Assembly: GCA_016182795.1 (NCBI GenBank)
Contig: JACPFW010000005.1
Location: 101,064-165,063, forward strand
Reading direction: 5' to 3'
DNA length: 64,000 bases
Source of the DNA: Gemmatimonadota bacterium
GTDB lineage: Bacteria > Gemmatimonadota > Gemmatimonadetes > Gemmatimonadales > Gemmatimonadaceae
Shown here: positions 18,257-28,951 of the stretch, piece after piece
Layout: each line of letters begins with the position of its first letter
Position numbering within the stretch: position 1 is the first letter of the stretch
Translations under genes and position numbers: made by a program
The notes under the pieces: model-generated
What the model was told of the DNA's origin: nothing
The model's database searches: none
Seen by the model: only the letters and a program-made list of their open reading frames with translations

Positions 18257-19630
18257 CTAACCGCCGAGCTCTTCAAACAGCGCCGCAATGGCGCGCATTC
18301 CCTTGTTGAAGTTCTCGACGCTCATCCACTCGTCGGGCGCATGCGCGTTTTCGCCGGGCAGGCCAAAGCCCATCAGGAGCACTGGCACGCCAAGGATTCG
18401 CTCGAAGTCGCCGACCACCGGGATCGAACCGCCCTCGCCCGTGACCACTGGATCGCGTCCGAAGGCCGCCGACAGCGCCTTCTTGGCCGCCTCAAACAGT
18501 GACCCTTCGAGGTCGGCACGCCACGGCTTGCCGCCGTGCAGGTGCGTGACCGTCGCCGTCACGCCCTTGGGCGCGACCTTGGCGACGTGCGCCTTCATCA
18601 ACGCTTCGATCTTGGCGGGATCCTGCTTCGGCACCAGGCGGCAGCTGACCTTCGCCATGCTGACGCCGGGGAGCACGGTCTTGGCGCCCTCGCCGGTGTA
18701 GCCGCTGAGCAGGCCGTTCACCTCGCACGTCGGCCGTGTCCACAGCTTTTCGAGCACGGTGAACTGCGGCTCGCCGCCGAGCGATGGGGCGCCGACTTCC
18801 TGAAGGAAGTGCTCTTCGTCGAACGGCAGCTTGCGCATGCCAGCGATCACGTCGGGCGGGAACGGCAGCACGTCGTCGTAGAAACCGTCGATCATGATCT
18901 TGCCGTTGGCGTCGTGCATCGTCGCGAGGATGCGGGCGAGCGCCATCGCCGGATTCACCACCGCGCCGCCGTACGACCCGGAATGCAGGTCCTGCGCCGG
19001 ACCGCGCACGTTGATCTCGAAGTAGGCGAGGCCGCGCAGCGAGCTGAGGATGCTGGGAATGCCGGGCGCGAACATCGACGAGTCGGAAATGACCACGCCG
19101 TCGCAGGCCAGGCGCTTCTTGTGCTCCTCGATGAACGGCGCGAGGTGCTCACTTCCGACTTCCTCTTCGCCTTCGGCGATGAGAATCACGTTCACCGGCA
19201 GCTTGCCGCGCACCTCAAGCAGCACCTCGAGGGCGGCGACGTGGGCGAACAGCTGGCCCTTGTCGTCCACGCTGCCGCGGGCAAAGAGCTTGCCGTCGCG
19301 CACCGTTGGCTCGAACGCCGGAGTCGTCCACAGCTCGAGCGGTTCGGGCGGCTGCACATCGTAGTGGCCGTACACCAGAATCGTCGGCGACCCGGCCGGC
19401 GCCTTGCGCCACTCGGCGAGCACCACGGGGTGTCCGGCGGTGGGGCACGTCTCCACGGCAAAGCCAATCTTGGCGAGGCGTGCGTGCAGCCAGGCCGCGG
19501 CGCGCTGGGTGTCGGCGTTGTGCTCGGTGCGCGCGCTGACGCTTGGGATGCGGAGGAAGTCGAACAGGTCGTTGAGAAGCTGGCCCTCGCGCGCGGCGAA
19601 GCGTTTTTCGAGGTCGGCCGGGATAGTCAT
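18257..19630 (-). CDS. M20 family dipeptidase / metallopeptidase
   Basis: 457 residues from the ATG at 19630, which overlaps the upstream gene stop as ATGA and has GGAG upstream; the longer open frame is out-of-frame noise. Zinc-site landmarks are LVYGHYDVQPPE (His, then Asp in GSVDDKG), the catalytic Glu pair in AEGEEEVGSEH, VISDSSMFAPG, and the last ligand in NAHAPDEWM. The fold and spacing match CNDP/PepV-like cytosolic dipeptidases. Expected to cleave dipeptides or acyl-amino acids. Its place inside a glycan operon is unexplained. Confidence 0.92.
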   Translation of the reverse strand: MTIPADLEKRFAAREGQLLNDLFDFLRIPSVSARTEHNADTQRAAAWLHARLAKIGFAVETCPTAGHPVVLAEWRKAPAGSPTILVYGHYDVQPPEPLELWTTPAFEPTVRDGKLFARGSVDDKGQLFAHVAALEVLLEVRGKLPVNVILIAEGEEEVGSEHLAPFIEEHKKRLACDGVVISDSSMFAPGIPSILSSLRGLAYFEINVRGPAQDLHSGSYGGAVVNPAMALARILATMHDANGKIMIDGFYDDVLPFPPDVIAGMRKLPFDEEHFLQEVGAPSLGGEPQFTVLEKLWTRPTCEVNGLLSGYTGEGAKTVLPGVSMAKVSCRLVPKQDPAKIEALMKAHVAKVAPKGVTATVTHLHGGKPWRADLEGSLFEAAKKALSAAFGRDPVVTGEGGSIPVVGDFERILGVPVLLMGFGLPGENAHAPDEWMSVENFNKGMRAIAALFEELGG

Positions 19631-21222
19631 CGGAACTCCGGAATGGACGGCGTAGAATGCCCGGGCCAGCCGCCGCGCCAGTCGCGGAGCAGCCAGGCGC
19701 GCTGGCGCCCGAGCGTGAGACCGTGGGCGGTTCGCACCACGGGGGGGCCTTGATCGATACGTGAAAAATACGGCGCGAGCGCGAGAATGGGGGAAGGTTC
19801 GGCCGCCTCCGCGGACCTGGCGTCGTCGAGCACCAGCACGAGCGCGTCGCCTTGCTTGGCGACCTGCCGGAACCCGGGCCACAAGTCGTACTGGTTGGTA
19901 CGGCCGCCCAGATTGGTCGAGAAGACCCCCAGCGTGTCGAAGCCGCTGTGGCGGAGCCCCCACGCCAACTGTGCCGCGTCCTGGTAACGGTCGGCCGCCA
20001 CCCACACGTGGCGCGGCGCGGGGTCGCCGCGTCGAGCGCTCAGCGCAAGGCGCACCGCCTCCTGCACGCTGCCGGAAACCGCGTCCCATCCATAGGCCTT
20101 GCTCACCGGATCACGCCCGGGGCGCAGCCCGAGCCGCGGCGCGAGCAGGGTCGCGGCATCGACGTACACCACGACCACCAGTACGGCACCGAGCCAGAGG
20201 CCGCCACGCAGCCACGCACGACGGGTGGTGTGCGCCGCTTCAACCGCTAGCAGGATCATGCCCGACAGCCAGGCGGAGGCCGGCCAATTGGCCTCGACGT
20301 TCTTTCGGGTGGCGCTCCACGCGAAGAACACCAGCACCACCACGCTGACGGTCGCCAGCAGTTGCAGCACCACATCGTCGCGCTGTCGCAGCGCGCGCCA
20401 TAGCGCCCCAACGAGCAGCACAAAGAGCACGGGCGATGCGAGGCCGGCTTGGCCGCCAATTAGATTGAGCTCGCGCGTCGCAATCGCGGCGAGCCCGGCC
20501 TGTTTGGGCGCGCCAAGTCCGTGGCCGAGTTGAAACGCGAACGAGGCCCAGTCGTGCGTGAAGTTCCACCAGAGATTCGGCGCCAGCACGAGCGACGCGA
20601 GGCCAACGGCGAGGTACGGACCCGGCTCCCGGAAGCGCGCGCGCAACGGCGCGTACAGGAGACACGAGAGGGCGATGGCGGCGGGAATGAGCACCGCCGT
20701 GTACTTGGACAGCATCGCGACGCCGATAGCGGCGCCCGCCACGGCCCACCAGCGCAGCGAGTCGCGCGACCCAACAGGCGATTCCAGCGCCTCAACGACG
20801 GCGTGCAGCGTCCACGCCAGCGCGCAGAACAGCGGCGCGTCGGGCGTGGCGAGCACGTAACCCGCGGCGGCGAGCGGCAGGCAGGCGAAGATCAGCGAGG
20901 CCCACAACGCGGCCGCGTCGCCGCCCAACCGACGTGCGGTGCGCAACACGGCCAGTCCAGCCAGCCCGCCGGTCAGCACCGCGCCAAGCCGCACGCCAAG
21001 CTCGGAATCGCCGCCCAGCGCGATCAGCCAGGCGATGGCCGGCGGATGATCGAAGTAGCCGGCCGCCAGGGCGCGGCTCCACTCCCAGTAGTACGCCTCG
21101 TCACTGGTGAGCGGCACACGCGCGGCCATCAGCAGGCGCAGCACCGTGCCGGCGGCGAGCAGCTGCAGCGCGCGAATCCAGTGTCGTTCGGCCGCTGGGG
21201 CCGTTGGAGTGGCGTCGGTCAT
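19627..21222 (-). CDS. GT39/ArnT-like membrane glycosyltransferase
   Basis: 531 residues, about eleven membrane helices. The N-terminal loop contains the family signature [24 protein letters not shown], shown here as an Asp-Glu pair followed by YYWEW and the conserved FDHPP. PMT_2/ArnT proteins move a sugar from undecaprenyl phosphate to lipid A or protein on the periplasmic side. First gene of the minus-strand glycan run. It diverges from the SPATA20-like gene across 73 bp. Confidence 0.88.
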   Translation of the reverse strand: MTDATPTAPAAERHWIRALQLLAAGTVLRLLMAARVPLTSDEAYYWEWSRALAAGYFDHPPAIAWLIALGGDSELGVRLGAVLTGGLAGLAVLRTARRLGGDAAALWASLIFACLPLAAAGYVLATPDAPLFCALAWTLHAVVEALESPVGSRDSLRWWAVAGAAIGVAMLSKYTAVLIPAAIALSCLLYAPLRARFREPGPYLAVGLASLVLAPNLWWNFTHDWASFAFQLGHGLGAPKQAGLAAIATRELNLIGGQAGLASPVLFVLLVGALWRALRQRDDVVLQLLATVSVVVLVFFAWSATRKNVEANWPASAWLSGMILLAVEAAHTTRRAWLRGGLWLGAVLVVVVYVDAATLLAPRLGLRPGRDPVSKAYGWDAVSGSVQEAVRLALSARRGDPAPRHVWVAADRYQDAAQLAWGLRHSGFDTLGVFSTNLGGRTNQYDLWPGFRQVAKQGDALVLVLDDARSAEAAEPSPILALAPYFSRIDQGPPVVRTAHGLTLGRQRAWLLRDWRGGWPGHSTPSIPEFR

Positions 21223-21295
21223 GGCGCGGCGTTCAGGGCGTGATCGGTTAGCTTGCGAAATCTACCGTTCCGCACGCCCCCCCGCCCTGACGCCC

Positions 21296-23326
21296 GTGCC
21301 CAACCGCCTCGCTTCCGAAACGTCGCCGTACCTGCGGCAGCACATGGACAACCCGGTGGACTGGTTTCCGTGGGGTGATGAGGCCTTTGCCCGCGCCCGC
21401 GCCGAGGACAAGCCGGTGCTGCTGAGCGTCGGCTACGCCGCCTGTCATTGGTGTCACGTGATGGCGCACGAGTCGTTTGAGGACGGGACGACTGCCGCCC
21501 TGATGAACGCCAGTTTCGTGAACGTGAAGGTAGACCGCGAAGAGCGGCCGGACGTCGACGCCATCTACATGCGCGCCGTGCAGGCGCTCACGCGGCACGG
21601 CGGATGGCCGATGACGGTCTTCTTGACCCCCGACGGTGCTCCGTTCTTTGGCGGCACCTACTTTCCGCCGGACGATCGGCACGGTCTGCCGGCCTTCCGC
21701 CGCGTGCTCGCCGGCGTCGCCGACGCGTGGCGCAAGCGCCGCGACGACGTCGTGCGCGACGCGCAGTCGCTCCTCGGCATCTTCGACGAGCCTCCTCTTC
21801 GCGGCGGCGGCGCGGTCAATGCCGGACTGCTGCAGCGCGCGGTGCACGCCGCGGCGGCGCAGTACGACACGGCGCATGGCGGATTCGGCGGCGCACCGAA
21901 GTTCCCGCCCACCATGGTGCTCGACTTTCTGCTGCGCCGTTGGGCGCGCACCGGCGATGACGCCCTGCTGCGGATCGTCACCCACACCTGGGGCCGCATG
22001 ACCGGCGGCGGGATCTTCGACCAGCTCGGCGGAGGCTTCCATCGCTACGCGGTGGACCAGACCTGGCTCGTGCCGCACTTCGAGAAGATGCTTTACGACA
22101 ACGCGCTGCTGGCGCGGCTTGGCGCGCAGCTCTGGCAGGCAACGGACGACGGCACGGTGCGCGAAGCGACCGAGGCAACGCTTGCGTGGGTTGAGCAGGA
22201 GATGACCGCCCCCGACGGCGGCTTCTACGCCTCGCTTGATGCCGACTCGGACGGGCACGAAGGAACGTTCTACGTCTGGACGCTCGCCGAACTCACGCGC
22301 GCACTCGGCGACGACGCGGCGCTGTTGACGGACTACTGGGGGGCGACGGCGGCGGGGAACTTCGAGGGACGCAACATCCTCTGGCGACCGCGCCCCGACG
22401 CGGCGGTCGCCGCGGCACACGCCATTGACGAGCCTGCCCTGCAGCGCGCGGTGGCGCGCGGACGCACTGCGCTGCTCGCGGCCCGCGCCATGCGCGTGCG
22501 TCCGGCGCGCGATGAGAAGATCATCGCCAGCTGGAACGGGCTGATGCTGCGCGGCGCCGCTGAATGCGCCCGCGTGTTCGGCAAGCCGCGCTGGCGCACA
22601 TTGGCCCTGCGCGCCGCCGAGTTTCTCTCGCACAATCTGGTTCGCGACGGGCGCGCGTGGCGCGTCTTCGCCGGGGGAGAGGCGCGCATCGCGGGGTTTC
22701 TCGAGGACCACGCGGCGCTGGGTCTCGGCTTTCTCGCCACGTACGAGCTGACCTTTGACCCGCGCTGGCTCGCCGAGGCGCGTGCGCTGGCTGTGTCGTG
22801 TGAGCGGTTCTTCTGGGACGATGACGCCGGCGCGTTCTTTGACACCGCGTCCGATGCGCCACCGCTCGTGACGCGGCCGCGTGATGCGTTCGACAATGCG
22901 ACGCCATCCGGAACGGCCCTCGCCGTGGAGCTGCTGCAGCGACTCGCCGCGCTCGATGGTGACGAGGCGGGCGCGGCGCGCGCGCGCCAGGTGTTGTCAT
23001 CCCTCGCCGATCGAACGGCACAGGCACCGCTCGCGTTTGGACACCTGCTCGGCGCAGCAGACGCGGAGGTCGACGGCGCCGTGAGCGTGGTGCTCCGCGG
23101 CAGCCCGTCGGCCGCGGACTTTCAGGCGCTTGGACGGGCGCTGGCCGACCGTTACGTGCCGTCGCTCGTGCTGGCCGGCGGCACAGCCGCCGACCCGCCG
23201 TTGCTGACGGGCAAGGATGCGCGCGACGGCGCCACAGCGTATGTGTGTCGCGGCTTCACCTGCGAGGCGCCAACCCGTGACGCCGACGACCTGAAACGGC
23301 AGCTCGCCGAGGCGATGCAGGGCTGA
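21296..23326 (+). CDS. Thioredoxin-domain protein, YyaL/SPATA20 family
   Basis: 676 residues from a GTG at 21296, chosen because the family starts at [21 protein letters not shown]; the 63 extra upstream codons overlap the divergent gene. The thioredoxin-like domain has [15 protein letters not shown] (CxxC), then the long (alpha/alpha)6 domain with [57 protein letters not shown] and [12 protein letters not shown]. Cytoplasmic; the family is widespread, with no settled biochemical function, although a fold relationship to N-acylglucosamine 2-epimerases is known. Confidence 0.9.
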   Translation: MPNRLASETSPYLRQHMDNPVDWFPWGDEAFARARAEDKPVLLSVGYAACHWCHVMAHESFEDGTTAALMNASFVNVKVDREERPDVDAIYMRAVQALTRHGGWPMTVFLTPDGAPFFGGTYFPPDDRHGLPAFRRVLAGVADAWRKRRDDVVRDAQSLLGIFDEPPLRGGGAVNAGLLQRAVHAAAAQYDTAHGGFGGAPKFPPTMVLDFLLRRWARTGDDALLRIVTHTWGRMTGGGIFDQLGGGFHRYAVDQTWLVPHFEKMLYDNALLARLGAQLWQATDDGTVREATEATLAWVEQEMTAPDGGFYASLDADSDGHEGTFYVWTLAELTRALGDDAALLTDYWGATAAGNFEGRNILWRPRPDAAVAAAHAIDEPALQRAVARGRTALLAARAMRVRPARDEKIIASWNGLMLRGAAECARVFGKPRWRTLALRAAEFLSHNLVRDGRAWRVFAGGEARIAGFLEDHAALGLGFLATYELTFDPRWLAEARALAVSCERFFWDDDAGAFFDTASDAPPLVTRPRDAFDNATPSGTALAVELLQRLAALDGDEAGAARARQVLSSLADRTAQAPLAFGHLLGAADAEVDGAVSVVLRGSPSAADFQALGRALADRYVPSLVLAGGTAADPPLLTGKDARDGATAYVCRGFTCEAPTRDADDLKRQLAEAMQG

Positions 23327-23340
23327 ACCGGGGCGCGGCG

Positions 23341-24255
23341 CTACTCGAAATCGAGCGCGAGGTTCATCGCCGGCGCCGAATGGGTGAGCGCGCCCACGGA
23401 AATGCGATCGACGCCCGTTTCGGCGATGGCGCGCACGGTGTGGAGCGTTACGCCGCCCGACGCTTCGGTCAGCACGCGCCCACCGGCAATCGCCACCGCG
23501 TCGCGCAGCATCTCCGGCGACATGTTGTCGAGCAGGACGCCGTCGGCGCCGGCGTCGACGGCGGCGCGTACCTGCTCGAGGTGGTCGCACTCGATCTGCA
23601 CGAAGGTCATGGGCGGCGTCTGTTCGCGCGACCTGCGCACGGCCATGGCGACATCACCGTCGAGCGCCGCCAGATGGTTGTCCTTGACAAGCACCGCATC
23701 GGCCAGCGTTTCGCGATGATTGCCGCCGCCGCCGCAGCGCACGGCGTACTTCTCGAGGCGCCGCCAGCCGGGGGTCGTCTTGCGCGTATCAACAATGCGG
23801 GCGCGCGTCCCGCGCACGGCGTCCACGTACTGGGCGGTCAGGCTGGCGATGCCCGAGAGACACTGCAGGAAATTGAGCGCGGTCCGCTCCGCGGCGAGCA
23901 GGCCGCGCGCCCGGCCATTGATGAACAGCACGGTCGTGCCGGGCTCGACACGCCGTCCATCTTCCACGTCGACGCGGATCTCCACCTTGTCGTCGCACTG
24001 GCAGAATGCGGCGAGCGCCAGCGGTACGCCGGAGATTGCGCCGGCGTCGCGCGCGACGAGCGCGGCGCGGGCACGGCGCGTGTGAATCACCGTCGCCAGC
24101 GTCGTGATGTCGTTGTCCGCGTGATCCTCGTCGAGCGCCGCGCGGACGAGCCGGGCCGTCTGCGCTTCCGTCAGCGGGAAGTCCGGCTCTCCCGTCGCAA
24201 AAGACGGCGCGTCCATGGCGGTGATGCGCCGCGGCGGCACGCGATCCGGAGTCAT
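23341..24255 (-). CDS. nadC: Nicotinate-nucleotide pyrophosphorylase (carboxylating)
   Basis: 304 residues from the ATG at 24255, which overlaps the nadA stop as ATGA; an internal ATG at 24216 would give 291 residues. NadC converts quinolinate and PRPP to nicotinate mononucleotide with loss of CO2. Visible motifs are [67 protein letters not shown] and the phosphate-binding [19 protein letters not shown]. Translationally coupled to nadA. Confidence 0.97.
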   Translation of the reverse strand: MTPDRVPPRRITAMDAPSFATGEPDFPLTEAQTARLVRAALDEDHADNDITTLATVIHTRRARAALVARDAGAISGVPLALAAFCQCDDKVEIRVDVEDGRRVEPGTTVLFINGRARGLLAAERTALNFLQCLSGIASLTAQYVDAVRGTRARIVDTRKTTPGWRRLEKYAVRCGGGGNHRETLADAVLVKDNHLAALDGDVAMAVRRSREQTPPMTFVQIECDHLEQVRAAVDAGADGVLLDNMSPEMLRDAVAIAGGRVLTEASGGVTLHTVRAIAETGVDRISVGALTHSAPAMNLALDFE

Positions 24256-25268
24256 TCGCCGGGGTCCACACCCTCGGCGGGCGGGGTCGGCGTGCCGCCG
24301 CCGATGGACACCATGCGCTCGATCGCCAGCCGCGCGCGGTCGGCGATGTCGGTTGGCACGGTGATGCGATGCTGCAGGTGCCGCAGCGCGTCGCGCACCG
24401 CCTCGAGCGTCGTGACCTTCATGTAGGCGCAGGAGGCCCGCTCGTTGGCGGCGAAGAACTGCTTGCCCGGATTTTCGCGCCGCAACCGATACAGGATTCC
24501 CACTTCCGTCGCGACAATGAAGGTATCGGCCCCACTCAGTCCCGGACGCTTGATCATCCCCTCGGTGGAGAGAATGTGGACGCCCTCGGGATCGACATCG
24601 CCCGCCGAAACGGCTTCGACCACGCTGGTGGCGCAGCCGCATTCCGGATGGATCAGGAACTCGGCGCCCGGATGCAGCGAGCGCTGGAGACGGATGTTCT
24701 CGGGGTCGATGCCGGCGTGCACGTGGCACTCCCCCATCCAGACATGGATATTCGCGCGCCCCGTCACCCGACGCACGTGCGCGCCGAGGAACATGTCGGG
24801 AAGGAACAGGATCTCGCGATCGGCGGGGATGGCGTTGATGACCTCCACCGCGTTGCCGGACGTGCAGCAGTAGTCCGTCTCGGCCTTCACCTCGGCGGTC
24901 GTGTTGACATACGAAACCACCACGGCGCCCGGATGTTCGGCCTTCCACGCGCGCAATTGGTCGGCGTCGATGGTCGCGGCCAGCGAGCAGCCCGCGGCGA
25001 GGTCCGGCAGGAGCACCGTCTTGGCGGGTGACAGGATCGCCGCGGTCTCAGCCATGAAATGCACGCCGCAGAAGACAATGACGTCGGCATCCGTGCGCGC
25101 CGCCTCGCGCGAGAGGCCGAGGGAATCGCCGACGTAGTCGGCCAAATCCTGCACTTCGGGCCGCTGGTAGTTATGGGCGAGAATCACGGCGCGGCGCTGC
25201 CGGGCCAGCGCGAGGATCTCTTCGACAAGCGCGGCTGATTCGCGCGCTTCAGTTTGATCGATGGACAT
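24252..25268 (-). CDS. nadA: Quinolinate synthase
   Basis: 338 residues from the ATG at 25268 ([11 protein letters not shown]). NadA condenses iminoaspartate with dihydroxyacetone phosphate to quinolinate using a [4Fe-4S] cluster. The three cluster cysteines are recognisable in [21 protein letters not shown] and [10 protein letters not shown]. Other conserved parts are [20 protein letters not shown] and [15 protein letters not shown]. First gene of the nadA-nadC pair; divergent from a CopD-like gene across 83 bp. Confidence 0.97.
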   Translation of the reverse strand: MSIDQTEARESAALVEEILALARQRRAVILAHNYQRPEVQDLADYVGDSLGLSREAARTDADVIVFCGVHFMAETAAILSPAKTVLLPDLAAGCSLAATIDADQLRAWKAEHPGAVVVSYVNTTAEVKAETDYCCTSGNAVEVINAIPADREILFLPDMFLGAHVRRVTGRANIHVWMGECHVHAGIDPENIRLQRSLHPGAEFLIHPECGCATSVVEAVSAGDVDPEGVHILSTEGMIKRPGLSGADTFIVATEVGILYRLRRENPGKQFFAANERASCAYMKVTTLEAVRDALRHLQHRITVPTDIADRARLAIERMVSIGGGTPTPPAEGVDPGE

Positions 25269-25351
25269 AAATCGAAACCTAGCCACGCTCCCAGCGCCAT
25301 GCGAGGCGGGGGGTGCTGGCGCCGGACGCGCGCACTCGCGATCATCCACCT

Positions 25352-26350
25352 GTGCAGATCTTCCTCGCGCTCAGCACCGCACTGGTTGCCACGCTGTACT
25401 TCCTTGCGGCCGTCGTTCTAGTGGGTGCAGCAGCGTTTCATTTTCTCGTCTGGCGGCAGACCTCGCTGCCGCTTGGACCCGTGCGCGACGCCACCAATGA
25501 GCAGATGTTTTCGCTCGTGGTGCGCTGGGGCACGGGCAGCGCGGTCGCGTTCCTGCTGTTGATTGTGCCGCGGACGCTCGGTGTGGCGGCCTTGATGGAC
25601 GACCGGTTTACACTGGACAGTCGGCTCGAGGCGCTGGTGCTGCGGTCCGAGTGGGGCATCGGCCTCGCCGCCACGATCGCTGCGGGCGTACTGGCGCTCG
25701 CTGGATGGCGATTGGCGGGAGCCCGCCAGGCTATCGGCTGGTGGCTGGTGCTCGCCAGCGTGCCCGCGCTGGCGATCGGCGCGGGCCTGCAGGGTCATCC
25801 GTTCGACGCGTTTGCCACGCTGACCCTGGCCCCGATCTTCGACGGTCTGCACATCGCGGGCGTGGGGGCGTGGCTGGGCGCGCTGTTCCTGCTTGTACTC
25901 GCCGGACATCGCGTGCAGGCCCATACGGCGTCGCCGTGGACTGATCCGCTCGGCGCGATGATCGAACGGTACTTCCGACTGTCGGGCGCGCTTGGCAGCG
26001 CCGTGGTGTTGACCGGGCTGTTCAGTTCCGCCACACACCTGACCGGCTTCGATGACATTACCGGATCTCCGTACGGGCGACTGCTCGTGGGCAAGGTGGC
26101 GATCGTCTTCATCCTGCTGGCCTTCAACGAGTACCATCGCCGTCACGCCGAGCGGATGGCGCGCACCGGCGAGCGTGCGCACCTGCTGCACTCGCTGCGC
26201 TTTCAGGCCGGCCTGATTGTGCTCGTGCTATCGCTGACCGCGCTGCTGGTGGACACCGCGCCCCCCGGCGTCAACGAAGTACGGGGCGAGGTCTTCCGGA
26301 GCGCGCCGCGCGGATCCGCCGAGTCGGCGGACCTGCCGATGCCTCACTAG
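25352..26350 (+). CDS. CopD-type copper-resistance domain membrane protein (first of two)
   Basis: 332 residues from a GTG at 25352; a GTG at 25313 is also possible. About eight hydrophobic helices. CopD-domain features are [20 protein letters not shown], with the His-containing helix, and [26 protein letters not shown]. The family sits in the cytoplasmic membrane and is linked to copper uptake or resistance. No CopC is adjacent. It diverges from nadA; a second CopD-like gene diverges from nadB. Confidence 0.78.
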   Translation: MQIFLALSTALVATLYFLAAVVLVGAAAFHFLVWRQTSLPLGPVRDATNEQMFSLVVRWGTGSAVAFLLLIVPRTLGVAALMDDRFTLDSRLEALVLRSEWGIGLAATIAAGVLALAGWRLAGARQAIGWWLVLASVPALAIGAGLQGHPFDAFATLTLAPIFDGLHIAGVGAWLGALFLLVLAGHRVQAHTASPWTDPLGAMIERYFRLSGALGSAVVLTGLFSSATHLTGFDDITGSPYGRLLVGKVAIVFILLAFNEYHRRHAERMARTGERAHLLHSLRFQAGLIVLVLSLTALLVDTAPPGVNEVRGEVFRSAPRGSAESADLPMPH

Positions 26351-26396
26351 CAGCGGACGATGGGCGTCGGCGTATTTCCCCGCATGCGGGTCCCGA

Positions 26397-27908
26397 CTAA
26401 AACTCGATGTGTCGGCCGTGCCACTTGTGCTTGGGGCGCGGGAAATCGCGACGAAAGTGGCCGCCCCGCGATTCACGGCGCATCAGCGCCGCCATGGCGA
26501 TGATCTGCGCGGTCTCGATCATGTTCGCCTCCTCGGTGGCGCCGGCCGGCAGGCGCGACACGAGCTCATCGAGCCGTTCCACGCATGTACGCAGCCCTTT
26601 CGCGGTGCGATCGATGCCCGCGTATTCCCACATCAGCATGCGCACGGCGTCGGCGGCCACCTGCGCGGCGCCACGGTCGCGCAACACCGGCACGCGCCAC
26701 TCCGACCTGCGCGGTAGGCGCGGCAGGTGCGGCAACGTGCCCATGTCGCGCGCGACGCGCTCGGCGAAGACCAGCCCTTCGAGCAGTGAGTTGGAGGCCA
26801 GCCGGTTGGCGCCGTGCACGCCGGTGCACGACACCTCGCCGCAGGCATAGAGCCGGTCGAGCGACGACCGTCCGGCCAGGTCGGTGACGATGCCGCCCAT
26901 CATATAGTGGGCCGCCGGCGTCACGGGGATCTTGTCACGGCGCGGATCGATGCCGCGAGCACTACAGAGGGCGAAGATCCCTGGGAAGCGCTTGGCGAAG
27001 CTCCCCTTCAGGGCGCGCGCGTCGAGATAGACACGACGGCCCGCCTGCTGTTCGCGAAAGATCGCCCGGGCGACCACATCACGCGGCGCCAACTCGGCGC
27101 TCTTGTGCACTTTGGTCATGAACCGGGCGCCGGTGTCGTTGACGAGCACGGCTCCCTCGCCGCGCACCGCCTCCGAGACCAACTGCAGCGGATTCTCCGG
27201 CGTGTCGAGTGCAGTGGGATGGAACTGCACGAACTCCATGTCGGCGAGCTTTACCCCCGCGCGGTGCGCGATCGCGTACCCGTCGCCGGTCGCCACGACG
27301 GGGTTCGTCGTGTAGCGGAACAGCTGCCCGCAGCCGCCGGCGGCCAGCACGGTGGCGTCGGCGATGATCTCGACGGCGCGTCCCATCACGCTCGCGCGCA
27401 CGCCGCAGCACCGGTCGGCGTGCACGATGAGATCGAGCACGCGGGCGCTTTCGAGCACGTGGATGTTCGGCGTCTCGCTGACACGCTGGATCAGCGTGCG
27501 CGCGACTTCGGCGCCGGTCTGGTCGCCGTGCGCGTGCACGATGCGGTGCCGCGAGTGCGCCGCCTCCTTGCCAAGCGAGAGGCGGCCGCGCACGTCGGTG
27601 TCGAATCGCGCTCCCGCGCTCGCCAGTTCCCTGACCCGCTGAGGCCCCTCGGACGTCAACACTTCCACCGCCTCGGAATCACACAGCGCGGCGCCGGCCG
27701 CCAGCGTGTCCTTGCGATGCAGGTCCGGCGAATCCCCGGCCCCGAGGGCCGCGGCGATGCCGCCCTGCGCATACGCGGTGGCGGAGTCAAAGAGGGTGCG
27801 CTTGGTCAGCACATACACGTCGCCGTGCGCCGAGGCGCGCCACGCCGTGTGCAGTCCCGCAACGCCGGAACCGATGACGAGAAAGCGGGTGCGGATGCGC
27901 TGGGCCAT
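26397..27908 (-). CDS. nadB: L-aspartate oxidase
   Basis: 503 residues from the ATG at 27908 (MAQRIRTRFLVIGSGVAG); the open frame runs far upstream but over another gene. FAD-binding GSGVAGLHTAW, then TAYAQGGIAAAL, LSLGKEAAHSRHRIVHAHGD, ADMEFVQFHPTAL, PAAHYMMGGI and GANRLASNSLLEGLVF are typical NadB/SdhA-family motifs. Oxidises aspartate to iminoaspartate, the NadA substrate. It is separated from nadAC by a CopD-like gene on the other strand, so it is its own transcription unit. Confidence 0.96.
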   Translation of the reverse strand: MAQRIRTRFLVIGSGVAGLHTAWRASAHGDVYVLTKRTLFDSATAYAQGGIAAALGAGDSPDLHRKDTLAAGAALCDSEAVEVLTSEGPQRVRELASAGARFDTDVRGRLSLGKEAAHSRHRIVHAHGDQTGAEVARTLIQRVSETPNIHVLESARVLDLIVHADRCCGVRASVMGRAVEIIADATVLAAGGCGQLFRYTTNPVVATGDGYAIAHRAGVKLADMEFVQFHPTALDTPENPLQLVSEAVRGEGAVLVNDTGARFMTKVHKSAELAPRDVVARAIFREQQAGRRVYLDARALKGSFAKRFPGIFALCSARGIDPRRDKIPVTPAAHYMMGGIVTDLAGRSSLDRLYACGEVSCTGVHGANRLASNSLLEGLVFAERVARDMGTLPHLPRLPRRSEWRVPVLRDRGAAQVAADAVRMLMWEYAGIDRTAKGLRTCVERLDELVSRLPAGATEEANMIETAQIIAMAALMRRESRGGHFRRDFPRPKHKWHGRHIEF

Positions 27909-28035
27909 TCTTAATGCTCGCACGGCGGCAGCCGCGCGTGAAGGTCTTTCGGGGCGCCAGTTGGCAGGCGCGTCAGCGCGGGTGAAATTGAAGGGATGAT
28001 CGCGACCCGCGTCCCCCCGCCTCGCACCGCCCGGC

Positions 28036-28944
28036 ATGATTGACGCCGCCGGCGGCTGGAGCGCCGTTGCTCTGCGGTTCGTCGCGTTCACGGCGACCAC
28101 CGGCGCATTGGGCGCGTGGGCGTTCGTTCGCTTCGTGTTGCCGGCGCTCGGCGCCGCGGTTGATGAGCGCACGCACGCGGCCTGGCAGACGCTCGCCTCG
28201 CGCGCGGCGATGTGGTGCGGCATCGCGCTCGCGGCGACGTCGATCGCCCGCCTTGCCGGACCATTCGCCACCATACCGGACGTCGCCCTCACCGGCCGCG
28301 CGCTGCTGCAATCGGCCGCCGGGCAGGCGCTGCTCGTGCAGGGAGTCGCCGGCGCGCTCGTTGGCGGGATGATCGCTGGCTCAATCGCCTCCAGCCCACC
28401 GGCCGCGCGCCGGTGGCCGGCGACGGTAGAGGCCGCGCTGACCGCCATCGCATTGCTCCCGCCGGCCCTGGCGCACGCGGCCAGCGCGCCGACGCTGCGG
28501 TTCCCCTCCCTCGCCGTGGATCTCATCCACGGACTGGCCGCCGGCGCCTGGATCGGCGCGCTGGCATTGGTCGCCACCGTCATCACGCGCGCGCGACACG
28601 CCGAGCACGGCGCGGCGCACGCCACGGCCTTGTTCGCCGCGTTTCATCGCGTCGCCGTCATCGCCGCCCCGACGGTCTTCGTCACAGGTCTGCTGTCGGC
28701 GTGGCTGCGTATGGGCGCGCCCGAAGGCATCGCCTCGCCCACGTACAGCGGCCTGTTCGTGGCGAAGCTTCTGCTGGTCGGCGTGACCGGATTCATCGGC
28801 GCGGGCCATTCGAAGCTGGCCACCAAGCGCACGGCCACCGTGTCAGCCGAACTCGTCGGTCGGTCGCTCCTCGCGGAATGCGCGTTCGCGCTCGCCGTGC
28901 TCGTCGTCACCGCGGTGCTCGTGGGCACCGCCCCCATTGCCTGA
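28036..28944 (+). CDS. CopD-type copper-resistance domain membrane protein (second of two)
   Basis: 302 residues, about eight hydrophobic helices. The core VDLIHGLAAGAWIGALALVAT parallels [20 protein letters not shown] of the first CopD-like protein, and YSGLFVAKLLLVGVTGFIGAGH parallels its [22 protein letters not shown], so the two look paralogous. Located in the cytoplasmic membrane; probably copper handling. Divergent from nadB across 127 bp and followed 7 nt later by an MFS exporter gene. Confidence 0.75.
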   Translation: MIDAAGGWSAVALRFVAFTATTGALGAWAFVRFVLPALGAAVDERTHAAWQTLASRAAMWCGIALAATSIARLAGPFATIPDVALTGRALLQSAAGQALLVQGVAGALVGGMIAGSIASSPPAARRWPATVEAALTAIALLPPALAHAASAPTLRFPSLAVDLIHGLAAGAWIGALALVATVITRARHAEHGAAHATALFAAFHRVAVIAAPTVFVTGLLSAWLRMGAPEGIASPTYSGLFVAKLLLVGVTGFIGAGHSKLATKRTATVSAELVGRSLLAECAFALAVLVVTAVLVGTAPIA

Positions 28945-28951
28945 GCGCGCC

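Noticed and set aside
23341..24948. 535-residue NadC with an extra N-terminal domain
   Set aside because: The extension is nadA read out of frame; the ATGA overlap at 24252-24255 marks the true start.
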